Source of the DNA: Dipteris shenzhenensis
Taxonomy: Eukaryota > Polypodiophyta > Polypodiopsida > Gleicheniales
Strand: one strand, 5' to 3'
Assembly (NCBI GenBank): GCA_047967505.1
Contig: CM106540.1
Length of the DNA: 64,000 bases
The translations under genes and the position numbers were made by a program. Below are positions 22,043 to 34,683 of this stretch, piece after piece; positions within the stretch are counted from its first letter, which is position 1; each line of letters opens with the position of its first letter. The notes below the pieces were generated by a model. That model had not been told where the DNA came from and made no database searches. It saw only the letters and a list, made by a program, of their open reading frames with translations.

Positions 22043-23265
22043 AATGGCTGCAAGATGAAAGGAGTATGCTTGAGAAGAGGAGGTAAGGCTGCGGGCAAGA
22101 TGGAAGGAGCAAGCTTGAGGAGAGGAGTAAGGTAAGAAGAGTAAAGTGGAAGAAGTTTTTGCTGCGGGTGAGATATAGAAGATGAACGAGGTGAGGAAGG
22201 TAACGAGAGTGAGGAAAGATATAGAAGACTAACGAGGTGAGGAAGGTAACGAGAGTGAGGAAGAGAGTGAGGAAAGATATAGAAGACGAATGAGGTGAGG
22301 AAGATAACGAGAATGAGGAAGGTAACTAGAGGAGGTAAGGCAAGATGAAAGGAGTATGCTTGAGAAGAGGAGGCAAGGCTACGGGCAAGATGGAAGGAGC
22401 AAGCTTGAGGAGAGGAAGGAGCAAGCTTGAGGAGAGGAGTAAGGTAAGAAGAGCAAAGTGGAAGAAGTGTCTGCTGCAGGTGAGATATAGAAGATGAACG
22501 ACTACTAGGGAATTTATAGAACTACAGATGCAAGACCGTAATGCGAGATGACTAGATGCAAGATCGTAATGCGAGACATTATAAAATAAAATGATGGGAT
22601 GCAAGACCATAATGGGAGACATTTGAGACATATAAGATAGTGATAGTACATTGAAATCTATAAAGTAAAATGATGGAACACAGGAATGATATAATTAATA
22701 GAATCTCATCATGAAGAGCAAAGTGCAAGAAGTGTCTGCTGCGGGTGAGATATAGAAGATGAACGACTACTAGGGAATTTATAGAACTATAGATGCAAGA
22801 CCGTAATGGGAGATGACTAGATGCAAGATTGTAATGCGAGACATTATAAAATAAAATGATGGGATGCAAGACCGTAATGGGAGTCATTTGAGACATATAA
22901 GATAGTGATAGTACATTGAAATCTATAAAGTAAAATGATGGAACACAAGAATGATATAATTAATAGAATCTCATCATGAGATACTTGCTGTACATAATAA
23001 ATGATAGATTTTGAGTACATTGAAATCTATAAAATAAAGTGATGAAACATAAGAATGATATGATTATTAGATTCTCATCATAAGATATTTATTGTACATA
23101 ATAAATTAGACTTTCAAAAAAGTAAAACCTAATGTATTGTAATGAAAAAATATCATAAAATATCCTAATGTATTGCAACATTTAACATAAGTTTTAAAAA
23201 CACTATCATTAATCAATACAAACAAGATAAAAATCTTCAAGGACTCATGTTTCTTTCTACATGTT
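22043..23265. repeat. Tandem duplications downstream of gene A (inner element)
   Basis: Positions 22050-22180 and 22340-22500 are near copies (GGAGCAAGCTTGAGGAGAGG). Positions 22452-22980 contain two units with a 265-bp period (ACTACTAGGGAATTTATAGA at 22501 and 22766). Positions 22980-23110 contain further units with TAAATGATAGATTTTGAGTA. The last part matches the outer copy at 63472-64000. No gene seen. Confidence 0.7.
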
Positions 23266-26200
23266 TTACAACTGAATAGAGTCTGATGAGTCCTCTTGAG
23301 GCTGTGATTCTCTAAGAGTACATTGAGTCTCTACTTGTGTGGATGGTGTACATTGAGATTCTACTTCTGGTGCAATCGGGATAGACTTAATCTCTTCCTC
23401 CTTTACAAGATGTGATGTTGTAGATGCACATTGAGTCTCCACTTCTTGTGTAGGAAGAATGCATTGAGTCTCTAATTCAAGTGTAGACTGTAATGCTTCT
23501 ACTTGAGGCTGTGATACAGAAGGAGACTGAATTGTCTCTTCTTTTTCTTTGGCTCCCTCAGGTTCTTCATTGAGTCCATCATGTTGTTTCCCAATGATAG
23601 CAGTTAGATAGTGAACAGTCTTAGCCACAAAATCTTGTAGCTCGAGCTTGGTATATGCTTCTATGGAGACATGTTCAAAAATTTCATTGAGATACAACAT
23701 GAAGTTGTAGGCAATTCTCCACCCACTACTAAACATGTCCTTTTGGTCCACTGCGAGGCGTGTCTGGAAATTTGGTTGGTCTTGATGCTCCCTGATTTTC
23801 ATAATCGTAGAAACTAACTTGTTTGCAGACCTGTCCATCATGACATATGACAAAGTGAATTTGTGTAGTAAATAGTAACTTGATGCATGTTCATAATGAT
23901 ATGATAAAAGAACACTTACTTGAACACCCCGTGAAAGCCTGTAATTGAGTTGACAAACCAACAATGGTTGTCATCAAGGTCCCATACTATCAGGCTCCAA
24001 TGTGAACTACATCACCAATAAAGAGCGATAAGATTTATCACAATATTAAGTATTAATTGACACAATATTATAAATAAGAGAGTAAAAGAAAGATTGGGAC
24101 CATACTTACTTCTCATAGTATGGCATAAAGACAAGTAGTATGCCATCCAAGTCTAAAGGTTGTAGAATTGAACAAACATCATCTACTGTCTTCTTGGTAT
24201 CACTAAGTACAGCTAAAAGAAGAGAATCGAGCATACAGACGCGATTCTGTACTGATCTAGGAAAATGAGATATAACCGTACTGCAGCAATAAATAAACAA
24301 ATGTTAGAAGCAGATTGAATCAAATGATTGAAGTATCAAGTCAAGAGATGTTCATATCAAACCTGAGGATGGCCATCATGACTTTGTCATTAGCCTCTTT
24401 CAAAGGGTCGGAGAGGATTGTAACTTCCTCGCTACCAAAAGTCAAAACACGAGGTTGCTTGCTAATGATGACCTTAACCTCAGAAGAGCTCCCCATTTCG
24501 TCCAATACAGCGGTTATATCAGGACAACTTATGGGCGTAGCAACCAATGTTTCCTCTGGATGCTCCACCACGTTATCAATAAATGCCTTAATGATAGATG
24601 ACATAAATGCATATAGATGCAAGTCTGTATATGTGGACAATGAGGTTTCACCGCCTCTCAAATCAAAAATTTGAGCAAGGAGCAAGAAGCAGTTATATCC
24701 AACTCTCCACCCACAACTGTGGTCATCATTCTGCTTCACTGCAGGGCATGTTACATACTCTATTTGATCTTCCAAGTCACCCTCCATTTGCATAAGTGCA
24801 TCTATAGCACTTACCAACTTTCGAGCAGATCTACACATCAAAATAGAAAACATAAATGAATGTGCGCATTGCATAGGATGCATCTCATTGACATAATTAT
24901 GACACAAGTAGGTTATACTTACTCTGACACACTGCCATGGATAGATGCTATTGAATTGACAAAGAAGCATTGCTTGGCTAAGATGTCCACAATTACCAAG
25001 CTCCAATGCAAGCTGCATTATCAATTAAGAATAATTATTATTTGATATAATCCTCCACAATGTAAGAGATAAGCTAGGTAGGGATTGATACTCACTCCTC
25101 GTGATATGCAGTAAAGATAACTCGCGCCGCAGTCAAATCAATAGGTTGCAACCACTTAAAAATATCATCTATGGTCTTCTCCTTATTGCTAAGTACACTA
25201 GAAACAAGAGGATCGACCATATATGCACATCTTTGTATATATAGCAGAAGCTATTGTAAAACCATACTGCAATAAAAAGAAAAGAATATTAGTTCATTTG
25301 ATCCAATGGAAATACAAAAGCATAAAGTCAGTAAAAAGTTTGTGTCATACCTGAGGATGGCTATTATAACCTTGTCATTGACCTCTTTCTTGAAGTTTAT
25401 GAGGATTGAAATATCCTCTTCATCGAATATAAAAGTAAGAGGTTGTTCTCGAACTTGAAACCTAACTTGAAATGACTTCTCCATTTGCTGCAATGTATGA
25501 TTATTTTCTAGAGTCATCCGAAGGATAGCCAGAGCAGCTTTGCTTTCTTGAGATGAGCTTTCATGATTCTCTGCTCCAACTATGTCCTCCTCATCCTCCT
25601 CCTCTCCCTTCTCCTATAAAAGGATAAAATAATTATGAGATTCAAAATTTTAAATTAATTATAAATTTAAAAAGACCTTTAAATGAATAAAGAAAATTAA
25701 ACATAAGTCTTCATACCTCTACATATCTTCGTGGTCTTTTTATGTAACCTTCAGAGGCAAGGTCAGTGTCATATCCATCTTCCTCTGCTTCCTTGCTATT
25801 GCTGGTATCCTCACTATTATATCCAGAGCTTTGATCATTTTCATCATCTTTCTTGCTCTCATCGTACATGATCTGCTCTATGTCATCCTCTTCATGTGAG
25901 ATCGGACCTTTCTTATCAAACTTTATTGTGAGAGAAGCCACGGTATCAAGGTATTCCAAGCAAGCAGGGCTCTCAATAATATTTACATTGTGTCCTTTTC
26001 TGATAAGAGCTTCGAACAGATGTCCCATTCGGCACAATGTGACTTCCCATCCAGACGGTAGCAAAAATTCCATCATACTAATTAAAAGATCAACACTATT
26101 TGCTGGCCTTTCATAGTGATTTGCATTGCGATGGAGGGGACTTGGAGCTTCATGCTCTTCCAGCAGTAGTTGCAATCTCTTTGCATTCCCTCTTATATTG

Positions 26201-29100
26201 TTTTGTAAGGAGTGATCATTATAAGGGCTCTTCATGCACAAGAAAAAGGTTTCTAGACTCTGTATCTTGAGACCGCATTCTCTCTTGTCCCTTTTTCTTG
26301 AGTATATCCCATTGTAAATCTTGAGCTCATTGCCATATTGTTTTTCTAGGGTAGCAGACATTTGTTCCTTGTCATCTTTATCAGCAAATATGACTATATT
26401 ACATTGTCCCACTCTACCAATGGTGGTATGTAATATTCTGTCAAGGAGTGGACGGATGTCATCCGCTGATATTTCATAGACAAAGAAAAGCTGAGGTCTC
26501 TCCCAAGCAGTGTCGTCAGACAAAAAATCACTCAATGAAACTCCCTTGCACTCAACACTCTTTCCAGACTCTGAAATGATTTCATGTATGAAATAAAAGC
26601 CCTTGTTCAAAGTCTTTTCTTTTCTGAGAGTGTGGTTATTGATGACTTTTTGTGCATATGCATACACATTTTCCAGAATGTCACTTCTCATAGAGGGAGT
26701 AATTTTAGATCCATCATCTTCTACCTTCACCCATTTATGCGCCCAAGCCTTCTGTTTAGCTGACGGTAAAGCTGATGCCATCTGCCTCACAATGTTATGA
26801 TCAATTTTACATTGGCTGATTGGAATATTTTTTTCTCCCAATAAATATTCAATTGCACTCTTTACTGCATCACGCTTCACCTGTTGGATGATGTTATCTT
26901 CCATGCAATGATCTTTATCCTTTTTGCCAAAAAACCATTCTTTTGACATTAATTTCTCTGCAGCAAGACTTGCGTATTTATCTGGTAGGTTTCTTAAAGG
27001 CCTCCACATCCGAGCTGTCATCTCTTTTTTCTCAATCTTCTTTGCCTTCTCTTTAATCAATGATGGAGCCTCATATGTAACATCTCCTTTCTCACATGCA
27101 AGACACACGTCTTTGATCTGATGAAAAACTTCATCACTATGGAAAAGTATGCTTGTGTAGTCTTGATACCTATCCCTTACTGTCTTGAAGCTTGTAATCA
27201 CCTCAGCTCTTTCCTGCTTTCCCCTTGGTACAATGGCACTCAAGCATGTGTAGAAGTCAACAAGATTATCCGCTTCCACTTTAGTTGCAGTTCTTTTGAG
27301 AGTGGTCAAAGGAGAATGAAAAGTTTTCCATATGGTCCTAGCTTTGAGCAACATCTCTGAAGTGGAGGTGATTTTTCGTAGTGCATAAATGTCATGATTA
27401 AGTCTTTCCGACTCAATCAAATATTTCTTCTCGTTCTTGAAGATACAGATGCATGCAGAATAGTAGTGAAATTGAGGCACACTCGCGAAAGTTTGATAAG
27501 TAATTTCTCCTTTCTTGTATGCATCTCTAGAGCGCTCATTACAAGCATAGGCATAGTGCTGACCATCTATTGCCTCAAATGTACAATGAGCTAAGAATTT
27601 CTCTTGGCATCCCTTATATGTCGTTCTGGATCATTCACTGAACTCTGTCGTTCTTGAAGTGAGGGAACTTGTTTTCCGAGGAACTTAGTGAATTGCATCT
27701 CAAAATCTATAGGCTGAGAGAAATTGATGGATTGACTATAATCTCCCATGACTGGCCAAAATGTTCTTGGACGGAGTACCAAATTAGAAACAACTGGTTT
27801 TTTTCCATCAATCAAAGCCTGAAATCTTTTCAGCATAGGCTGTATCTAAGGTCCTGCTGTTGGTGAAGACACTTGCTTTGACCACTGTTGAAGCATGTAT
27901 AACTTGAGTCTTCTGGCCCCATATATATCCTGGATCCTCATCTGTCACAGCCTCATTCAAGCGAAGATTTAGGTTCTTCATTGATAACATTTCTGCTTCT
28001 AGATCTGACTCCATTTCAAGACCCTCCGCATCCTCTTCATGTTCTTCCTCTTCTCTTCTTTGCCCTTTCTTTGTATATGAACGACCTCTTTTTCCAGTTA
28101 TAGGACTTGGAACTGTAGCTCGTGAAGTACTTGCCTTTTGCATTTGACGTCGAGGTTTATTTTTTAGAGGCTCAATGTGAACTGCTTTAGATCGCCCTAC
28201 TTCTTCTTCTATTGCCTCAACTTCAGGTATACTTAAGGGCTTCACTTGTTCTGTTATTCCATCAACTTCATGAGTTACACCATCTAAGTGAGTAATACCA
28301 TGAACAAGAGATGTGTGTGCATGTCCTGTCTTATCTGATGCATGTCGTGTCTCACTCAATTCAATTTCTGTCTGAGATGCATGTGCATGTCCGGTCTCCA
28401 CCAATTCAATTCCTATCTTAGATGTAGATCCCTTGTAAGCATCCACGTGTACAAGACCCTCATCCATTGCTACAATGTGTTCTGTCTCATCCACTCCACT
28501 TCCTTTCTTTTTTGTATTACCATGAACCAAATCTACATGGCGTGTCTCGTCACTTCCTTTCTCATGTGTGGATTCTTGCACCTTAGGTCCCTCCAATGAA
28601 GTTGAACCTTGTTGGATGACACCCTGAAAGTATTCAAGGATAATCTTTGACTGCATTTTTCTTACTTCCTCAATGCGAAATTCCTCCCACACATGTTGAA
28701 GGATCTCCAATGCAGGAACCAATTCAGGAAATCTAGGTGCTTTTGGCGGTGGCATCACAAAGTGCATTGCATCTTTCTTAGAAAGAAGAAACGATCTGTT
28801 GCTCATTCTTGACTTTGTGTAAATCATCATTGTAGTGCTGTCTTTTTCAATTTTTATTCCTACTAAGGTGCCCCCTTGAATCAAATTGCTCTTGGAGAAA
28901 GATACATTTGATGCGCACTCATCTTTCTCCAACTCTCTCTTTGTCATCACTAGAATGAGATTTCCTTTACTTAAGACCAAGAACCATGCTTTCTTTGTTG
29001 TGTCAACAACTGTCCAGTTTGTGAAGTCCTTTGGGGCATAAATTCTTCCATTGTATTTCAGTGTCATACCATTGACAAATGCTGTAGCCTCAAGATCCAT
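23266..29100 (-). pseudogene. Gene A (inner copy): multi-exon protein with tandem Ulp1/C48-like modules
   Basis: Exons on the minus strand: 29100-25717, 25613-25351, 25266-25096, 25012-24923, 24830-24363, 24280-24110, 24006-23920 and 23830-23266, all with GT-AG introns of 82-103 bp. Intact length would be about 1,733 aa. Exon 1 has no clear domain except a weak methyltransferase-like stretch (SGWEVTLCRMGHLFEALIRK near 26020). Module 1 has LHWSL, VD and QNDDHSCGW, the His-Asp-Gln-Cys order of Ulp1/C48 SUMO proteases. Module 2 has SHWSL, WD and QKDMFSSGW, so the nucleophile is Ser. Lesions: a 2-bp deletion near 27832 and a 1-bp deletion near 27592 (relative to the outer copy), and TAG at 25251-25253 where the outer copy has CAG. 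Probable role: accessory deSUMOylase-like protein of the transposon. Confidence 0.85.
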
Positions 29101-29240
29101 CCTGTATTCAAGCATAACACAAATTTTAAGTACTTTGACAAACTACAATTACTTTGAAAAATCAAAAGTACAATGAGTCCCATTAATACACCTCAAGTTT
29201 GTATTCTTCCCAATCATATAAGTATCAATTTCATGCTTTA

Positions 29241-29370
29241 GGAATAGCCTAAAAGGCTTTACAAGGATTAGAGCATAAATGCTTTGGGAATAGCCTAAAA
29301 GGCTTTACAAGGCTTAGAGCATAAATGCTTTGGGAATAGCCTAAAAGGCTTTACAAGGCTTAGAGCATAA
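29241..29370. repeat. 46-bp tandem repeat, three units (inner element)
   Basis: Three units of AATAGCCTAAAAGGCTTTAC plus 26 bp lie upstream of the gene A start. The outer copy has two units (20235-20345). Confidence 0.8.
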
Positions 29371-29846
29371 ATGTGAAAAAAAATAAGGATTTACAATGAT
29401 CTCTGAATACAAATTTGAAGTCTGTCATATATAAGTACAAAATGCTCTGTCAACTCCCGCAACTGATATAAGTGTAAAATGCTCTGTCAACTTCCACAAC
29501 TGTAATCTGTCATGTCCACTGATACAACTTTCAATCATCTTGAAAGTTTAAAAACCTTAATCGTTGCTTAAATGGTAGGGTTGTTGTGACTGTGAAACCG
29601 AATGTGAACGAATGGACTGACTCCGATTAGGAACTAGTCGGGAAATTTTGAGCATGGCTTTGATTGGTTTTTTTGGAGTTCTCTCCTCTAAGGACAAACT
29701 AATCTATGCTAATCTAGACTACACCAACCGTCGAAGCGAAGAAAAGCAAGAAATAATTTCTTTTCCATTGTTCTTTTTAATATCCTTAGGTTGCGAATTA
29801 AAAGCAAAAAATAATCTTTCCATTATTCTTTTTAATACACTAAGGT

Positions 29847-30150
29847 TGTGAGTTTAAAAAAGATAAAATTTATATTTTATCTTTTTTAAACTCACACCCC
29901 TTTCTCTCTCTCTCTCCCCCCCTTCTCTCCCCCCCCTTCTCTCTCGCTGCCGCCCCCATCCTCCAACCCCACCTTCCCCATTCTCACTCCCATGCCCACG
30001 TCCATTCTTTCACCTTCCCCATTCCCACTCCCTCTCCCACTCCCATCCTCCCACCCCTTTCTCTCTCTCTCCCCCCCCATTCTCTCTCGCTGCCGCGGCA
30101 GCGGCCCCCCCCTTCTCTCTCTCTCTCTTCTCCTTCTCATTTTAAAAAAG
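29847..30150. repeat. AT hairpin plus short CT-rich module (inner element)
   Basis: Positions 29847-29869 and 29874-29896 form a perfect 23-bp inverted repeat. The adjoining 29897-30145 is a piece of the CT and C-run arrays including GCTGCCGCGGCAGCGG. It mirrors 19621-19773, but here the module is longer. Confidence 0.7.
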
Positions 30151-31399
30151 ATAAAATTTATATTTTCAAAAACTAATTTACTTACAACTCATAAGAATTG
30201 AACATTCACATTAATAAGAAGTTAAAATCTTAATAAATTTGAATTTATATAATAAAAACTATAAAGTAGTTTAACTTAAAGTTTATGAAAAAATAACGTA
30301 AAATAAAGAAAACAAGACTTTAAATTAAAAATTTAATATTTACCTAGAAGAATATATTAATTCTCCCTAAAAAGAAATAAATTAAAGTAATAATAACGAA
30401 TATTCTCCCTAAAAAGAAATAAATTAAAGTAGTAATAACGAATGTAAGTTAAACTACTTTTAAAATTTTAATTTAAAATGTAATAAAATTAAAATTATAC
30501 TCTTTATATTCCAAAACAAAATGCATTATAGTCTAAATTAAACTAGTAAATTAAAAATGAAAGTGAAACTCATTTTAAATTCAAAAACAAAGAAAATTTT
30601 AAAATTCAAGTTTCTACAAGTTTTGCTTTTAGCATACATTTGTCTTTTCACATCCACGGGTTTGTCTTTTGAAACACAAGGTTGTCTTTTATCACAATTT
30701 TCACATCCACGCGTTTGTCTTTTGAAACACAAGGTTGTCTTTTATCACAATTTTCAAGTTTTCACACGTTTGTCTTTTCAAACACAAGGATTCATAGTTT
30801 AAAAAAAGGCGAGAAATTTTGAAATTCTAGTTTCCACACGTTTCTCTTTTCAAACACCAAGGTTTGTCTTTTCAAACACAAGGATTCATAGTTTAAAAAA
30901 AGGCGGGAAATTTTGAAATTCTAGTTTCCACAAGTTTCTCTTTTCAAACACCAAGGTTTATAGTTTTGTTTGTTTAAGTTTCGACTAAATCACACACCAA
31001 TCTCCTCTAATATGCCTCATTGATCGTAGCTCCCAAATTCTTCCATCAAAACATCTCTCCTTTATCTCTTCTTGATCGTCGCCCACTCATTTTTTCTCCT
31101 CATTGGTAAGATTTTTTATCTCGATCGTACTTTCTCTTGTGCCCTTCCTCTCTAAATTTTCATCAAACACTAAGGTTTATAGTTTTGTTTGTTTAAGTTT
31201 AGACTAAATCACATACCAATCTCCTCTCATATGCCTCATTGATCGTAGCTTCTTCATCTTGTCTCGATCGTCGCCCACTCATTTCTCCTCTTCATTGGTA
31301 AGATTTTCTATCTCGATCTCTTCATCTTGTCTCGATCGTCGCCCACTCATTTCTCCTCTTCATTGGTAAGATTTTCTATCTCGATCGTACTTTCTCGTG
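30151..31399. other. AT-rich spacer and tandem duplications (inner element)
   Basis: The reverse of 18551-19620. It holds AT-rich DNA, then TTTGTCTTTTGAAACACAAGG units (30640-30960), then duplicated segments with CTCGATCGTCGCCCACTCAT, three copies between 31070 and 31380. No gene seen. Confidence 0.6.
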
Positions 31400-33430
31400 T
31401 CCTCCCTCTCTAAATTTTCATCTCTCTCACTCTTCTCTCTCTCTTTCCTCTCCGCTCTAGTCTACGTTTCCTCTCATCTTAGTCTACTCTCTCCCCTCCT
31501 CTTCATTTCCCCTCTCTCTCTCTCTCTCCCTTTCTCCTCACCTTTTTCCTCTCTCTCACTTGCGCTCCCCACTCTCCTCTCCACTCTCTCTCTCACTTGC
31601 CGCGATCTCCCCCCCCCCTCCCCTCTCTCTCTCTCCTCCCCCTCTCTCTCTCTCTCCACCCCTCCCTCTCTTTCACTGCCGCGGCAGCGGCCCTTCCCCT
31701 CCTCTCTCTCTCTCCCTCCCCCTCTCTCTCACTCTCGCATCTCCCCCCTACTCTCTCTCCCCCCCCTACTCTCTCGCTGCCGCGGCAGCGGCTCCCCCTC
31801 TCTCTTCCCTCTCCCCACCCCTTCCCTCTCCCCCTCTCCCCCTCTCTCTCTCCCTCCCCTCTCTCTCGCTACCCCCCCTTCTCTCTCTCCCCCCCCCTCC
31901 CTCTCTCGCTGCCGCAGCAGCGGCCGCGGCCCCCCCCCTTCTCTCTCTCTCCCCCTCCCCTCTCTCTCGCTCCCTCCGCCCCCTCCCCCCTTCCCTCTCC
32001 CCCCCCTCCCCCTCTCTCGCTGCCGCGGCAGCGGCCGCGGCCCCCCCCCTTCTCTCTCTCTCCCCCTTCCCTCTCTCTCGCTGCCCCCGGCCCCTCCCCC
32101 CTTCCCTCTCCCCCCCCTCCCCCTCTCTCGCTGCCGCGGTAGCGGCCGCGGCCCCCCCCCTCTCTCGCTCCCCCCTCCCTCTCGCTCCCCCCTTCCCTCT
32201 CCCCCCCCCTCTCTCGCTGCCGCGGCAGTGGCCGCGGCCCCCCCCCTTCCCTCTCCCCCCTCTCTCGCTCCCCCCTTCCCTCTCTCTCCCCCCTTCCCTC
32301 TCCCCCCCCTCCCCCTCTCTCGCTGCCGCGGCAGCGGCCGCGGCCCCCCCCCTTTCTCTCATTCCTCCCCTCCCTTTCCCCCCCCCCTTCTCTCTCCCCT
32401 CCCCTCCCTCTCTCGCTGCCGCTGCCGCGGCAGCGGCCCCCCCTCTCTCTCTCTTCCCCCCCCTTCCCTCTCTCCTCCCCTCCCTTTCCCCCCCCCCTTC
32501 TCTCTCCCCTCCCCTCCCTCTCTCGCTGTCGCTGCCGCGGCAGTGGCCCCCCCCCTCTCTCTCTCTTCCCCCCCTTCCCTCTCGCTGCCCCCTCTCTCCC
32601 CCCTTCCCTCTCCCCCCCCTCCCCCTCTCTCGATGCCGCGGCAGCCCCTCCCTCCCCTCTCCCCCCTCCCCCTCACTCGCTGCCGCGGCAGCGGCAGCGG
32701 CCCCCTCCCCTCCCTCTCCCTCCTCCCTCTCACCGCCCCCCCTTCTCTCTCCCCCCTCCTTGCCCCCCCCCCCCCTTCCCTCTCCCCCCCCTCCCCCTCT
32801 CTCGCTGCCGCTGCCGCGGCAGCGGCCCCCTCCCCTCCCTCTCCCCCCTCCCCTCCCCGCCCCCTCCCCCCTCCCCCTCTCTCGCTGCCGCTGCCGCGGC
32901 AGCGGCTCCCTCCCCTCCCTCTCCCCCCTCCCTCTCACCGCCCCCCCTCCCTCTCTCACCGCGGCCCCCATCCCTCCCTCTCCCCTCTCCCTCTCACCGC
33001 CCCCCCTTCCCTCTCCCCCCCCTCCCCCTCTCTCGCTGCCGCGGCAACAGCAGCGGCCCCCTCCCCTCCCTCTCCCCCCTCGCCTCCCCTCCCTCTCCCC
33101 CCTCTCTATCCCCGCCCCCCCTCCCTCTCTCGTCGCCCCCCCTCCCTCTCCCCTCCCCTCTCCCTCCCCTCCCTCCCCCGCTCTGCGCTGCCGCGGCAGC
33201 GGCCTCCCCCTCCCCTCTCTCTCTCCCCCCCCTCGCTGCTTCTCCCCTCTCTCCCCTCTCTTTCCCCCCTCCCCCTTCTCTCCCCCCTCCCTTTCTCTCC
33301 CCTCTCTTTCCCCCCCCTTCTCTCGTCTCTCTCCCTCTCTCTTTCTTTCTCTCTTTTGCTGCCGAGGCAGCAAGACTCTCTCTCTTCTTTTCTCTCTCTA
33401 AAAATCTTTCCTTCACTTTTCTCTCTCTAT
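31400..33430. repeat. Polypyrimidine array with CGCTGCCGCGGCAGCG palindromes (inner element)
   Basis: Mirror of 16147-18560. The + strand is CTCTCTCT and CCCCCC tracts interrupted by CGCTGCCGCGGCAGCG, often extended to GCGGCCGCGGCC (for example 31910-31935 and 32022-32045). Frames of 400-719 codons here are Pro/Ser/Leu-only translations of the repeat. Confidence 0.85.
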
Positions 33431-33439
33431 AATAAAATT

Positions 33440-33604
33440 TCAAAGAATACAAATTTTAAAAACAGTACCTGGAAAAAAGTTGAAATCGATGCTTGTGCTT
33501 GCTTTTGCTCTTCCTCCTCTTTTTGCTTCTCCTCTTGCTCTTCCTTGTTGAAATGAGAGAAACAATGAGAGAAGGAGAGTATATATAAGAAAAACTAGGG
33601 TTTT
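33440..33604 (-). promoter_or_regulatory. Candidate gene A core promoter (inner element)
   Basis: On the minus strand a telobox-like AAACCCTAG precedes TATATATA (33580-33587), followed by the same candidate leader and short intron as at 15971-16146. Conservation in both copies between two fast-evolving arrays suggests function, but distance from the ATG leaves doubt. Confidence 0.4.
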
Positions 33605-33689
33605 AAGTGCTTCTCTCTCATTGGTCCTTCTATAACATTATCTCCTCTCCCATTGGCCTCTCTATTAGATTATCTTCTCTCTCTCTCCC

Positions 33690-34615
33690 ACCCACTCCCA
33701 TCGTCCCACCCCATTCCCACTCCCACTCCCACTCCCACTCCCACCCCCATGCTCCCACCCCACCTCCCCCATTCTCACTCCCACGCCCACGCCCATTCTT
33801 TCACCTTCCCCATTTCCACTCCCTCTCCCACTCCCATCCTCCCACCCCACCCCTCCCACTCCCACCCTCACTCCACCCCCACCTCCCCCATTCCCACTCC
33901 CACTCCCACTCCCACTCCCATTCTCCCACCCACTCACATCCTCCCACCTACACCTCTCACTCCCACTCCCATCCTCCCACCCCCACCCCTCCCCCCCCAT
34001 TCCCACTCCCACTCCCATTCTCCCACCCTTATCCTCCCACCTCACCCCTCCCACTCCCATCCTCCCACTCCCTCTCCCGCTCCCAATCCCACTCCCATTT
34101 TCCCACCCCCCCACCTCCCCCATTCCCACTCCCACTCCCATTTTCCCACCCCCCCCACCTCCCCTACTCCCACTCCCTCCCCCATCCTCCCACCCCACCC
34201 CTCCCACTTCCACCCCCACCTCCCCCATTCCCACTCCCATCCTCCCACCTCACCCCTCCCACTTCCACCCCCACCTCCCCCAGACCCACTCCCTCTCCCA
34301 CTCCCATCCTCCCACTCCCACTCCCCACCCCACCCCAACCACTCCCACTCCCATCCTCCCATCCTCCCACCCTCACCCCACCCCCACCTCCCCCATTCCC
34401 ACTCCCTCTCCCACTCCCACTCCCATTCTCCCACCCCCACCTCCCCCATTCCCACTCCCTCTCCCACTCCCACTCCCATCCTCCCACCCCCACCCCCACC
34501 GCCCCCATTCCCACTCCCTCTCCCACTCTCCCTTTCTCCCACTACCACCCTCCCACACTCCCTTTCTCCACTTTCCCACTCTCCCTTTCTCCCACTACCA
34601 CCCTCCCAACTATCA
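33690..34615. repeat. C-run array, CCCACTCCCACTCCC units (inner element)
   Basis: Mirror of 14910-15895. C runs of 3-8 are spaced by A, T or TT along the + strand, with higher-order units. The minus strand meets the usual pattern for G-quadruplex formation many times over. Confidence 0.85.
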
Positions 34616-34683
34616 ATTCCACTATTACTTATGAATTCTAATTAAAATTACTTAAATAAATGATATTACTTGAAAACACTCAT

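Noticed and set aside
26400-29115. Minus-strand gene A ATG at 29115 as the start
   Set aside because: The outer copy has GTG at this position, while the ATG 15 bases further in (29100 / 20477) is conserved.
31397-33556. A 719-codon Pro/Ser/Leu-rich protein, and similar long frames on both strands at 14885-18546 and 33607-34645
   Set aside because: All frames of these low-complexity arrays lack stops; composition is dictated by CT/GA repeats, frames overlap on both strands and are not conserved between copies.
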